DNA of 64,000 nucleotides from JBBRZM01 sp963813635 (GTDB lineage: Bacteria > Actinomycetota > Acidimicrobiia > IMCC26256 > JBBRZM01), in contig CAWEZO010000011.1 of the NCBI GenBank assembly GCA_963813635.1, positions 1 through 64,000 on the forward strand. The letters run 5' to 3'. Positions 28,618 through 36,388 of the stretch are shown in pieces. Within the stretch, counting starts at the first letter, position 1. The number at the start of each line of letters is the position of its first letter. The notes under the pieces were generated by a model. It worked only from the letters and a program-made list of their open reading frames with translations. It searched no databases and was not told the DNA's origin. A program made the translations under genes and the position numbers.

Positions 28618-29883
28618 TCAATCGGAGGCGTGGCGGCGCGAGAGGGAGTCGATCGTGACCGCTGCGAGCAGCACGAGCGCGGTCACCACGTACTTGGCGG
28701 CCGCGCTGTAGCCCTGCAGGCCCATGCCGTTGTCGATCGCGGCGATCACAAGTCCACCCAGCACGGCATGGATCGGTTTGCCGCGGCCGCCGAACAGGCT
28801 CGTTCCACCGATGACCGCCGCCGCAACCGCGTAGAGCACGAGTGTGCCGCCGTCGAGCGCGGTTGAAACCGAACGCAACCGCGATGCATACACGATGCCG
28901 GCGATCCCGGCGGTGAACGACGCGAGCACGAAACAGACAGTGCGGATGGTGGCCAGGTTGATGCCGGCGCGGCGAGCGGCCTCGGGATTGCCACCGACGG
29001 CGTACACGTAACGCCCGAATTTGGTCCGCCCGAGGAGGAACGTCCACGCCGCGAGCACGCCGAGCACGATCAACACCACCCACGGCACGCCTTTGATCGG
29101 TATGAGCCGGCCACGGTTGGTGTTGCAGATCAACACGACCACGACACCGGCAACGGCTGACGCGACGATCTTCAGGATCGTGAGGCTCGCCGGCGGCGCC
29201 ACGAGGCCGCTCGCGCGGCGGCGTGACTCGTGAAGCCACGTGCGAACCCCGATCAACGTCACGATCAGGATCATGACGATCCAGCTGGCGGCGGGTGTCA
29301 GGTTGCCGCTCGTGAGATCGTTCACCACCTTGTCGTTGATGGGCAGTGAGCCGCCCTGTCCGAGCATGAGCAGCATCACACCCTGCCAACCGAGCAGACC
29401 CGCGAGCGTGACGACGAACGAGGGAACGCCCAGCCGGGTGATGATCGTGCCGTGCAGCGCGCCGATCAACGCGCACACGACGAGCGCAGCGAGAATCGCG
29501 CCCCACCACGGCCAGCCGTACTGCTCCTTCACGAGCTCGGCGGTGACGATGCCGCCGATACCGCTGACGAAACCGATCGACAGGTCGATCTCTCCCAACA
29601 GCAGCGCGAAGACCTCGCCCATGGCCAACAGCATGAAGACCGCGCCCTGGATCAGCAGATTGACGAGATTCCCGGCACTGAGAAAGTTGGAGTTGAGCGA
29701 CTGGAACAGGATCGAGATGAGGATGAAACCGAGGACGACCGGCAGCACGCCGGCGTCGCCGGAGCGGATTCGCACGTACACCACGTGCATGTAATCGCGG
29801 AGGGATTTGACGTCGAGCTCGGGCTCGTCGGTGACCTCGGTCTCGGCGACAGCTTCTTCCGCAAGGTCACGCATGTCGGTCAC
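28618..29883 (-). CDS. Sugar ABC transporter permease (XylH/RbsC type)
   Basis: ~421 residues with about ten membrane helices. BPD_transp_2 features include LLLGEIDLSIGFVSGIGG and YAVGGNPEAARRAGI, the EAA-like loop that contacts the ATPase, and VIGGTSLFGGRGKP. GTG at 29883 overlaps the ATPase stop (GTGA); ATG at 29874 is an alternative. Third gene of a binding protein-ATPase-permease operon. The closest match is D-xylose importers, but the sugar is not certain. Confidence 0.92.
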   Translation of the reverse strand: MTDMRDLAEEAVAETEVTDEPELDVKSLRDYMHVVYVRIRSGDAGVLPVVLGFILISILFQSLNSNFLSAGNLVNLLIQGAVFMLLAMGEVFALLLGEIDLSIGFVSGIGGIVTAELVKEQYGWPWWGAILAALVVCALIGALHGTIITRLGVPSFVVTLAGLLGWQGVMLLMLGQGGSLPINDKVVNDLTSGNLTPAASWIVMILIVTLIGVRTWLHESRRRASGLVAPPASLTILKIVASAVAGVVVVLICNTNRGRLIPIKGVPWVVLIVLGVLAAWTFLLGRTKFGRYVYAVGGNPEAARRAGINLATIRTVCFVLASFTAGIAGIVYASRLRSVSTALDGGTLVLYAVAAAVIGGTSLFGGRGKPIHAVLGGLVIAAIDNGMGLQGYSAAAKYVVTALVLLAAVTIDSLSRRHASD

Positions 29884-30695
29884 GAGGAGCCGACCGTTCG
29901 TGTCGACTCGCCGGTCGTCATGAGGTCGACGACGATCTGCGTGTCCATCTCGATGGCCGGACGCAGCGCAACGAGGCGACCGAGGTGAAGCACCGCGATA
30001 CGGTCGGCGACCTCGAACACGTCGTTCATGTTGTGCGAGATGACGAGGACGGCAAGACCTCGGTCGGCGAGCTGCCGCACCAGGTTCAAGACCATGCGCG
30101 TCTGCGCGACGCCGAGGGCCGCCGTCGGCTCGTCCATGTTCACCAACTTGTTGTTCCAGAGCACGGCCTTCGCGATCGCCACCGACTGCCGTTGCCCGCC
30201 CGACAACGACGCGACCCGTTGGCGAACCGACCGGACGCTCGTGACTGCCAGCCCGCTCAGCGTCTCGCCGGCGGCCTTCTCCATGTTGTCCTCGTCGAGG
30301 GCTATGTGACGCGTCTTCTCGCGCCCCAGGAACATGTTCTGGACGATGTCGAGGTTGTCGCACAGAGCGAGGTCCTGGTGGACGGTCTCGATCCCGAGGC
30401 CCGCCGCGTCGCGGGGCGTCCGAATGTGGGCGCGCTCTCCTTCCCAGATGATCTCGCCCGAGTCGGGCGTGTGGATCCCCGCGATGCACTTGATGAGCAC
30501 CGATTTGCCCGCACCGTTGTCTCCGGTCAGCGCGGTGACCTGGCCGGCCGGGATGTCGAAATCGACGTCGACGAGCGCGTGCACCGGTCCGAAGCTCTTG
30601 CTGACGCCCCGGAGCCGGAGGAGGGGATCCGGACCCGCTGATCCAGCGAGTCCGGTCCCGGCTCCGGCCCCGGTTGATGGGGCCTCAGTGCTCAT
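29880..30695 (-). CDS. Sugar ABC transporter ATP-binding protein (single-domain)
   Basis: 271 residues. Walker A is GDNGAGKSVLIKCI, the Q-loop is followed by ETVHQDLALCDNL, the signature is SLSGGQRQSVAIAKAV, Walker B is VNMDEPTAALG and the H-loop is VISHNMNDV. Unlike RbsA/XylG it has one nucleotide-binding domain, so it would act as a homodimer, as in FrcA-type systems. It starts 6 nt after the binding-protein stop. Confidence 0.92.
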   Translation of the reverse strand: MSTEAPSTGAGAGTGLAGSAGPDPLLRLRGVSKSFGPVHALVDVDFDIPAGQVTALTGDNGAGKSVLIKCIAGIHTPDSGEIIWEGERAHIRTPRDAAGLGIETVHQDLALCDNLDIVQNMFLGREKTRHIALDEDNMEKAAGETLSGLAVTSVRSVRQRVASLSGGQRQSVAIAKAVLWNNKLVNMDEPTAALGVAQTRMVLNLVRQLADRGLAVLVISHNMNDVFEVADRIAVLHLGRLVALRPAIEMDTQIVVDLMTTGESTRTVGSS

Positions 30696-30701
30696 GCGTT
30701 G

Positions 30702-31949
30702 TTACTTGATTCCGGCAGCCGTGCAGGCGGCGGCGACCGCTTGCACACACAGCGCGTCCGCGGTGGTCCATCCGTCCTTGATGACCGTTGCCGCCATGTT
30801 CTCGGTTGTCACCCACTTCGGCGTGAGGAGCAACGAAGCGACGTCGGTGTTGGCCTGGGTGTCCTTCGTCGTGCCGTTCTTCAGGGCGGCCGGCACTTTC
30901 TCTCCCGCGCGGAGGTAGAGAGCGATTGTGGCGGCGGCTTGTGCCTCGGCGGTGATCGGCTTGTAGACCGTGCCGCACTGGTAGCCCTTGAGGATGTTCT
31001 GCAGGCCGACCGGCGAGGCATCCTGACCGGTGGTCGGGAACGTCTTGGCCGGGATCTGTTGCGACTGCAGCACGGCAATCACCGCGTTGGCGTTGTCGTC
31101 GTTCGGGGTCACTACGGCGTTGATGTTCTTGTGGGCCGTGTACTGCTGCTGGAAGGTGGTAGCCGCTTCCGACGGCGTCCAGGTTCCGGCCGGCTCGCCC
31201 ACCTTCACGTACGTGCCATTGTCGAACGACGGCTTGAGCACGCCGTTGTAACCCTGCGCGAACAGCGTGGCGTTGTTGTCGGTGGGGTCGCCGTCCATGA
31301 CGAGGATGTTCGGCTTGGACACCTTCCACGCATTGATGCACGAGACCTCACCTTGGCCGATGAGCTGCCCGACTTTCACGTTGTTGAAGCTGACGTAGTA
31401 ACGGTTCGGATCGCCGCCCTTGGTCAGACGGTCGTAGTCGATCACCGCGACACCCTTGGCTTTCGCGGATGCCTCGATGGCCGCGCCGCTTCCCGAATCG
31501 ATCGCGTCGACGAGCAGGACAGTCGCGCCGTTCGTGATGTCGGCGTCGGCCTGGGTCTGCATCGTGGTGGCGCTGCCCTGCGCGTTGTCGACCTTGAAGT
31601 CGCTACTCGAGAGGCCCGCCGCCTTGAACGCCTGGGTGAGATACGGCCGGTCGTACGTCTCGTAGCGGGCCGAGGTGGTCGTGTCGGGCAACAACACGCC
31701 GATGAGGCCCTTGCCCTTGGCGGCCACCGATTTCAGCTGCGCCATCGCGGAGAAGTCAGCAGTGAATGACGCAGGTGTGAGCTTGATGACGGTCGTCGAC
31801 TTCGAGGTGGTCGAGGAGCTCTTCGATGAGCTCGACGAGCTGCCACACGCCGCCGCGCCGAGGACCGCTCCGACGGTCATCACGATCACCGCGGCGCGCC
31901 TTCCTTTGTGGGCGGTATTGCTCCTGGCTCCGATCAGCGGAATCTTCAC
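30702..31949 (-). CDS. Sugar ABC transporter substrate-binding lipoprotein (XylF-like)
   Basis: 415 residues. Signal with lipobox (VGAVLGAAAC) is followed by a Ser-rich linker. The periplasmic-binding-protein fold includes KGKGLIGVLLPDTTTSARYE and a hinge-proximal DAIDSGSGAAIEASAKAKGV. The C-terminal lobe contains NAVVTPNDDNANAVIAVLQS and TGQDASPVGLQNILKG, typical of D-xylose binding proteins. GTG at 31949 has AGGAG 6 nt upstream. First gene of the importer operon. Confidence 0.9.
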   Translation of the reverse strand: MKIPLIGARSNTAHKGRRAAVIVMTVGAVLGAAACGSSSSSSKSSSTTSKSTTVIKLTPASFTADFSAMAQLKSVAAKGKGLIGVLLPDTTTSARYETYDRPYLTQAFKAAGLSSSDFKVDNAQGSATTMQTQADADITNGATVLLVDAIDSGSGAAIEASAKAKGVAVIDYDRLTKGGDPNRYYVSFNNVKVGQLIGQGEVSCINAWKVSKPNILVMDGDPTDNNATLFAQGYNGVLKPSFDNGTYVKVGEPAGTWTPSEAATTFQQQYTAHKNINAVVTPNDDNANAVIAVLQSQQIPAKTFPTTGQDASPVGLQNILKGYQCGTVYKPITAEAQAAATIALYLRAGEKVPAALKNGTTKDTQANTDVASLLLTPKWVTTENMAATVIKDGWTTADALCVQAVAAACTAAGIK

Positions 31950-32072
31950 TTCGGTCTCCTGTCGTATGAGCGGTGGCCGTCGCGGCTTCCATACCCCAGT
32001 CGCTGTGGCTGTACCCACTCGTAGCATCCGCGGGCCATCGCGTCCACGGGCACTTCCTGCCGGTTCGTCGCT

Positions 32073-32414
32073 ATGAGAACCAGTCGTGCTGTTGGCCTCG
32101 TCTTCACCAATGAGCGCGGCGCACCGATCCAGCAGCACCCGTTCTCGGTGGTGTTCAGCGCAGCACGCGATCGTGCCGGTTTGCCGGCATGGGCAACACC
32201 CCACGCTCTCCGCCACTACTACGCCTCGTTGCTGATCCGCTCCGGCGCGTCCGTCAAGGTCGTGCAGGCCCGCCTCGGTCACGCGAGCGCGAAGACGACG
32301 TTGGATGTCTTCGGGCACCTGTGGCCGGACGACGAGGACCGAACTCGGCGAGCGGTCGACGACGCGTTCGCTGTTCCTACTGAGGACCGGCTGAGGACTG
32401 CCGACGGCCGCTGA
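32073..32414 (+). pseudogene. Tyrosine recombinase (integrase) C-terminal fragment
   Basis: Only the last ~105 residues of a phage-type integrase remain: GLVFTNERGAPIQQHPFS, then the HxxR box HALRHYYASLLIRSG and LGHASAKTTLDVFGHLWPDD. The first catalytic arginine and the core-binding domain are missing. The nucleophilic tyrosine expected at the TTLDxYGHL position is phenylalanine, so the fragment cannot be active. It sits between the sugar importer and glnA. No tRNA or attachment site was found beside it. Confidence 0.8.
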
Positions 32415-32440
32415 CCGCGAAAGCGCAGGTCAGCGGCCGT
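32404..32440. terminator. Bidirectional hairpin terminator after glnA
   Basis: A perfect 13-bp inverted repeat, ACGGCCGCTGACC / GGTCAGCGGCCGT, has an 11-nt loop (GCGAAAGCGCA) that can pair further. It sits 6 nt after the glnA stop on the minus strand and covers the stop of the integrase fragment on the plus strand. No T-run follows, as is common in high-GC actinobacteria. Confidence 0.6.
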
Positions 32441-32446
32441 AAACGG

Positions 32447-33877
32447 CTAGATGTCGTAGTAGAGGTAGAACTCCCACGGGTGCGGGCGCAGGCGCATGGC
32501 GTCGATCTCGTTTTCGCGCTTGTACGTGAGCCACGTGTCGATCACGTCGGGCGTGAACACGCCGCCCGCGAGCAGGAACTCGTGGTCGGCTTCGAGCGCC
32601 TCGAGCGCCTCGTCGAGCGAGCCCGGCACTTGCGGGACCGCCGCGAGCTCCTCGGGAGGAAGGTCGTACAGGTCACGGTCGAGTGGCGTCGGCGGCTCGA
32701 TACGGTTCTGAATGCCGTCGAGGCCGGCCATGAGCATCGCCGGGAACGCGAGGTACGGGTTGCACGACGGGTCGGGACAGCGGAACTCGAGTCGCTTGGC
32801 CTTCGGGCTCTTCGAGTACAGCGGGATCCGCACCGACGCGGACCGGTTGCGCTGTGAGTACACGAGGTTGACCGGCGCCTCGTAGCCCGGCACCAGCCGC
32901 TTGTACGAGTTGGTGGTCGGGTTGGTGAACGCGCAGATCGCCCGCGCATGCTTCAACAGCCCGCCGATGTACCAGCGCGCCATGTCGGAGAGCCCGGCGT
33001 AGCCCTTCTCGTCGAAGAACAGCGGCTCGCCGCCCTTCCAGAGCGACTGGTGCACGTGCATGCCCGAGCCGTTGTCCTGGAAGATCGGCTTCGGCATGAA
33101 CGTGACCGAGAAACCGGCGTCACGCGCGACGTTCTTCACGACGTACTTGTAGAGCATGAGCTTGTCGGCCATGGTCGCCAGCGTGTCGAAGCGCATGTCG
33201 ATCTCGGCCTGGCCGGCGGTACCGACTTCGTGGTGCTGCACCTCGATGGCGATGCCGACCTGCTCGAGCACGCGCACCATCTCGGAGCGCAGGTCCTGGA
33301 ACTGGTCCATCGGGGGGACGGGGAAGTACCCCTCCTTGTAGCGCGGCTTGTACGCCAGGTTGGGAGTGCCGTCGAGCTCGAACTCGCGTCCGGAGTTCCA
33401 CACGCCTTCGACGGAGTCGAGGAAGTAGTAGCCCGAGAACTGGTTCTGGTCGAAGCGCACCGAGTCGAAGATGTAGAACTCCGCTTCAGGACCGAAGTAC
33501 GCGGTGTCGGCGATGCCGGTGCCACGCAGGTAGTCCTCCGCCTTCTTGGCGATGTAGCGCGGGTCGCGGCTGTACGCCTCGCCGGTCACGGGGTCACGCA
33601 CGAACGCGTTGATGTTGAGCGTCGGGTGCTGGCGGAACGGGTCGATCAGCGCGGTGTCGGGATCGGGCATGAGGAGCATGTCGGATTCCTGGATCTCCTG
33701 GAACCCGCGGATCGACGAGCCGTCGAAGCCGAGGCCCTCGTCGAAGACGTCCTCGGTGAGCTCGTGCGCGGGGATGGAGAAGTGCTGCATCAAGCCGGGA
33801 AGATCGCAGAACCGCACGTCGACGATCTCGACGCCGCCGTTGTCCATCATCTTCAAGACGTCGCTGGGTGTCGCCAC
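32447..33877 (-). CDS. glnA: Glutamine synthetase type I-beta
   Basis: 476 residues, ATP-dependent glutamate + NH3 to glutamine. Contains the GSI motifs DGSSIRGFQEIQESDMLL, FGPEAEFYIFD, NGSGMHVHQSLW and TNSYKRLVPGYEAPV. The adenylylation tyrosine is in DRDLYDLPPEEL, the site used by GlnE in this window. GTG at 33877 has GGAGG 7 nt upstream. Intact. Divergent from glnA2 with ~300 bp between. Confidence 0.96.
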   Translation of the reverse strand: MATPSDVLKMMDNGGVEIVDVRFCDLPGLMQHFSIPAHELTEDVFDEGLGFDGSSIRGFQEIQESDMLLMPDPDTALIDPFRQHPTLNINAFVRDPVTGEAYSRDPRYIAKKAEDYLRGTGIADTAYFGPEAEFYIFDSVRFDQNQFSGYYFLDSVEGVWNSGREFELDGTPNLAYKPRYKEGYFPVPPMDQFQDLRSEMVRVLEQVGIAIEVQHHEVGTAGQAEIDMRFDTLATMADKLMLYKYVVKNVARDAGFSVTFMPKPIFQDNGSGMHVHQSLWKGGEPLFFDEKGYAGLSDMARWYIGGLLKHARAICAFTNPTTNSYKRLVPGYEAPVNLVYSQRNRSASVRIPLYSKSPKAKRLEFRCPDPSCNPYLAFPAMLMAGLDGIQNRIEPPTPLDRDLYDLPPEELAAVPQVPGSLDEALEALEADHEFLLAGGVFTPDVIDTWLTYKRENEIDAMRLRPHPWEFYLYYDI

Positions 33878-34182
33878 TGCGTAACCTCCACCTCGTCACG
33901 TCCGGGCGGACCCGCCGCGGAACTGCGGGAGCCTATGTCGCGACCATCGGTTCGATCCCAACGCAGCTGCCCGCTGCAGACGCCACGCTCCCAAGCAGCC
34001 ATTTCTCGTCCATTGCCCCAAGGTGAACGCTCCGTTAACGGGCCGGTATGGCCGGATTCGACCTCCGGAACCGCCGATCACACCTGCCAGAATGGTGCTG
34101 CAGGCAGGCGATCGCGCCGGGCATTCAGCCAGCGAACAGCCGCGGGACGGGTGACCCGGTCCGCAGAGAGCGAGCGAGAGAT
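33878..34182. promoter_or_regulatory. Divergent glnA / glnA2 control region
   Basis: A ~305-bp non-coding stretch between the two glutamine synthetase starts must hold promoters for both. At 34023-34040 there are two similar half sites (GTGAAC then GTTAAC, 5 nt apart) that loosely recall GlnR boxes but do not fit the consensus well. No hairpin of note was seen. Confidence 0.45.
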
Positions 34183-35508
34183 ATGGAACGGCAACTGGAC
34201 TACGTGCTTCGAACAGTCGAAGAGCGGGGCGTGCGGTTCGTGCGCCTGTGGTTCACCGACGTGTTCGGGTTCCTCAAGAGCTTCGCGATCACGCCCGCCG
34301 AGTTGGAAGGCGCGCTCGAAGAGGGCATGACGTTCGACGGCTCCGCGATCGAGGGCTACAGCCGCGTGCAGGAATCCGACATGCTCGCGATGCCGGATCC
34401 GAAGACGTTCGAGATCGTCCCGTGGCGCGGCGAGGACGCGCCGACGGCGCGCATGTTCTGCGACATCCAACACGTGTCGGGCGATCCGTTCGAAGGCGAT
34501 CCCCGCCAGGTGCTGAAGCGCAGCCTCGAGAAGGCGCGTGAGAAGGGCTTCACGTTCTATGCCGGCCCGGAGATGGAGTTCTTCTACTTCAAGTCGTCCG
34601 AGACGCCGGATCCGCTCGACCACGCCGGCTACTTCGACCTCACCCAGATGGACATGGTCTCCAACCTGCGGAAGCAGACGATCGTGACGTTGGAGGCGAT
34701 GGGCATCCCGGTCGAGTACTCGTTCCACGAGCTGGGTCCGAGCCAGCATGAGATCGATCTGCGGTACACCGACGCGCTCACCATGGCCGACAACGTGATG
34801 ACGTTCCGGCTGGTGGTCAAGGAGGTCGCGCAGGACCTCGGCGTGTACGCGACGTTCATGCCAAAGCCGATCGTTGGAGCGTTCGGCTCAGGCATGCACA
34901 CCCACTTGTCGCTGTTCGAAGGCGACGTCAACGCGTTCCACGACCCCGGTGACCCGCACGGCTTGTCGAAGGTCGGGAAGTCCTTCATCGCCGGGTTGCT
35001 GCACCACGGCCGCGAGATCACCGCCGTCACCAATCAGTGGGTCAACTCGTACAAGCGTCTCATCGAGGGGTACGAGGCGCCCATATACATCTGCTGGGCC
35101 CGTAACAACCGCTCCGCGCTCGTGCGACTGCCGGTCACGAAGCGCGGGAAGGAGGCGTCGACACGCATCGAGTTCCGCTCACCCGACCCCGCGTGCAATC
35201 CCTATCTCGCGTTCAGCTTGATGCTCGCGGCCGGCTTGAAGGGCGTCGAGGAGGGCTACGACCTGCCGCCCGAGGCGACCAACAACATCTACGAGATGAC
35301 GGCCGAGGAGCGCGCCGCGGAAGGGATCCGTTCGTTGCCCCAGTCGCTCAACGAGGCTATCGACGTGATGGAGGGCTCGGAGCTCGTCGCGGAGGCGCTC
35401 GGCGAGCACGTCTTTGAGTACTTCATCCGCAACAAGCGCGCCGAGTGGGCCGAGTACAAGGCCCAGGTGACGCCGTTCGAGCTCGAACGGTACCTGGGCA
35501 CGCTATGA
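34183..35508 (+). CDS. Glutamine synthetase type I-alpha, GlnA2-like
   Basis: 441 residues starting MERQLDYVLRTVEERGVRFV, very like mycobacterial GlnA2. Motifs include DGSAIEGYSRVQESDMLAMP, AGPEMEFFYF, GSGMHTHLSLF and VNSYKRLIEGYEAP. It is shorter than GSI-beta. The region where GlnA has DLYDLPPEE reads NNIYEMTAEER, so GlnE control is doubtful. ATG at 34183 was chosen by homology; its ribosome site is weak. Overlaps the GlnR-like gene by ATGA. Confidence 0.93.
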   Translation: MERQLDYVLRTVEERGVRFVRLWFTDVFGFLKSFAITPAELEGALEEGMTFDGSAIEGYSRVQESDMLAMPDPKTFEIVPWRGEDAPTARMFCDIQHVSGDPFEGDPRQVLKRSLEKAREKGFTFYAGPEMEFFYFKSSETPDPLDHAGYFDLTQMDMVSNLRKQTIVTLEAMGIPVEYSFHELGPSQHEIDLRYTDALTMADNVMTFRLVVKEVAQDLGVYATFMPKPIVGAFGSGMHTHLSLFEGDVNAFHDPGDPHGLSKVGKSFIAGLLHHGREITAVTNQWVNSYKRLIEGYEAPIYICWARNNRSALVRLPVTKRGKEASTRIEFRSPDPACNPYLAFSLMLAAGLKGVEEGYDLPPEATNNIYEMTAEERAAEGIRSLPQSLNEAIDVMEGSELVAEALGEHVFEYFIRNKRAEWAEYKAQVTPFELERYLGTL

Positions 35509-36212
35509 CCGGATTCCAGCCCGTCCTCGTGTTTCCCGATCCACCCGTTCCGCTGCTGGCGCAGACGCTCGACCTCGCCGGCTACCAGTGGAAGGCGGTC
35601 GCGAACGTGTCGGTAGCGACCCAGCACGAGCCGGCCGACGGCTGGGCGGGCGCGGTGGTCTGCGCCGACGACGACGCGGAAGGCGCGTTCGTCATCGCGC
35701 GAGCGTTGCGCAATCGCGACGCGCCGACGCCGATCCTCTTGCTCGTCACCGGCGCGCAGCTCGGGGAGCTGGAGCTCCGTGAAGATCTGTTCGACGACTT
35801 CTGCCTCTCGCCGTTCCACCCCCGGGAGCTCGAAGCGCGGGTGCGGCACATGTTCTGGCGAACGGGGCGGGGCGCGAGGCCCGAGGTCGTCGAGTACGGC
35901 GACCTGATGCTCAACCTCGAGACGTATCAAGCCGTGCTCAGCAGCCGTCCGCTCGACCTCACGTACATGGAGTACGAGCTGCTCAAGTTCTTCACGACGC
36001 ACCCTGGCAAGGTCTTCACGCGCGAGCAGCTCCTGTCACGCGTGTGGGGCTACGAGTACTACGGCGGTGCGCGCACGGTCGACGTGCACGTGCGACGCCT
36101 GCGGGCGAAGCTCGGTGAGGAGCACGCGGGTCTGATCCAGACGGTGCGGTCGGTGGGCTACCGGTTCGGCCAACCGCGTTGGGCACCGGGCAGTAGCGAC
36201 ACCGCCGAGTAG
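35505..36212 (+). CDS. GlnR-like OmpR-family nitrogen regulator
   Basis: 235 residues. The N-terminal receiver-like domain (1-~120) is degenerate and lacks the usual phosphoacceptor triad, as in GlnR. The C-terminal winged helix (~130-225) reads LDLTYMEYELLKFFTTHPGK, VFTREQLLSRVWGYEYYGG, RTVDVHVRRLRAKLG and SVGYRF, nearly identical in pattern to actinobacterial GlnR. ATG overlaps the glnA2 stop, so it is co-translated with a gene of the pathway it probably controls. It could instead be another orphan OmpR regulator. Confidence 0.85.
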   Translation: MTGFQPVLVFPDPPVPLLAQTLDLAGYQWKAVANVSVATQHEPADGWAGAVVCADDDAEGAFVIARALRNRDAPTPILLLVTGAQLGELELREDLFDDFCLSPFHPRELEARVRHMFWRTGRGARPEVVEYGDLMLNLETYQAVLSSRPLDLTYMEYELLKFFTTHPGKVFTREQLLSRVWGYEYYGGARTVDVHVRRLRAKLGEEHAGLIQTVRSVGYRFGQPRWAPGSSDTAE

Positions 36213-36369
36213 CCCTCGCGTTCAGGACTTCGGCGCTGTCCTCGGCACGGACCTCGGCATCGTCAACAAGCGACCACCCGATCACGGCGGTCCAGATCGC
36301 GCCGGCGAGCATCACCGCGACCGGCAGCACGATCAGCATGGCTATGACGATGAGCACGACTCCGGCCAT
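36016..36369 (-). CDS. Small membrane protein, C-terminus doubtful
   Basis: Begins MAGVVLIVIAMLIVLPVAVM followed by LAGAIWTAVIGWSLVDDAEV, one or two membrane helices and an acidic tail. This part is convincing. After ~residue 55 the frame runs antisense into the GlnR-like gene with Arg/Pro-rich shadow composition, so the natural stop is probably near 36200-36230 and lost to an indel. No family known. Confidence 0.45.
   Translation of the reverse strand: MAGVVLIVIAMLIVLPVAVMLAGAIWTAVIGWSLVDDAEVRAEDSAEVLNARATRRCRYCPVPNAVGRTGSPPTAPSGSDPRAPHRASPAGVARARRPCAHRRSTRSPTRVTGAARA
36198..36240. terminator. Possible hairpin terminator after the GlnR-like gene
   Basis: GACACCGCCGA pairs with TCGGCGCTGTC with a single mismatch across a 21-nt loop. 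It overlaps the GlnR-like stop and lies where two genes converge. Confidence 0.35.
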
Positions 36370-36388
36370 GGGCGGGAGCGTAACCGCT

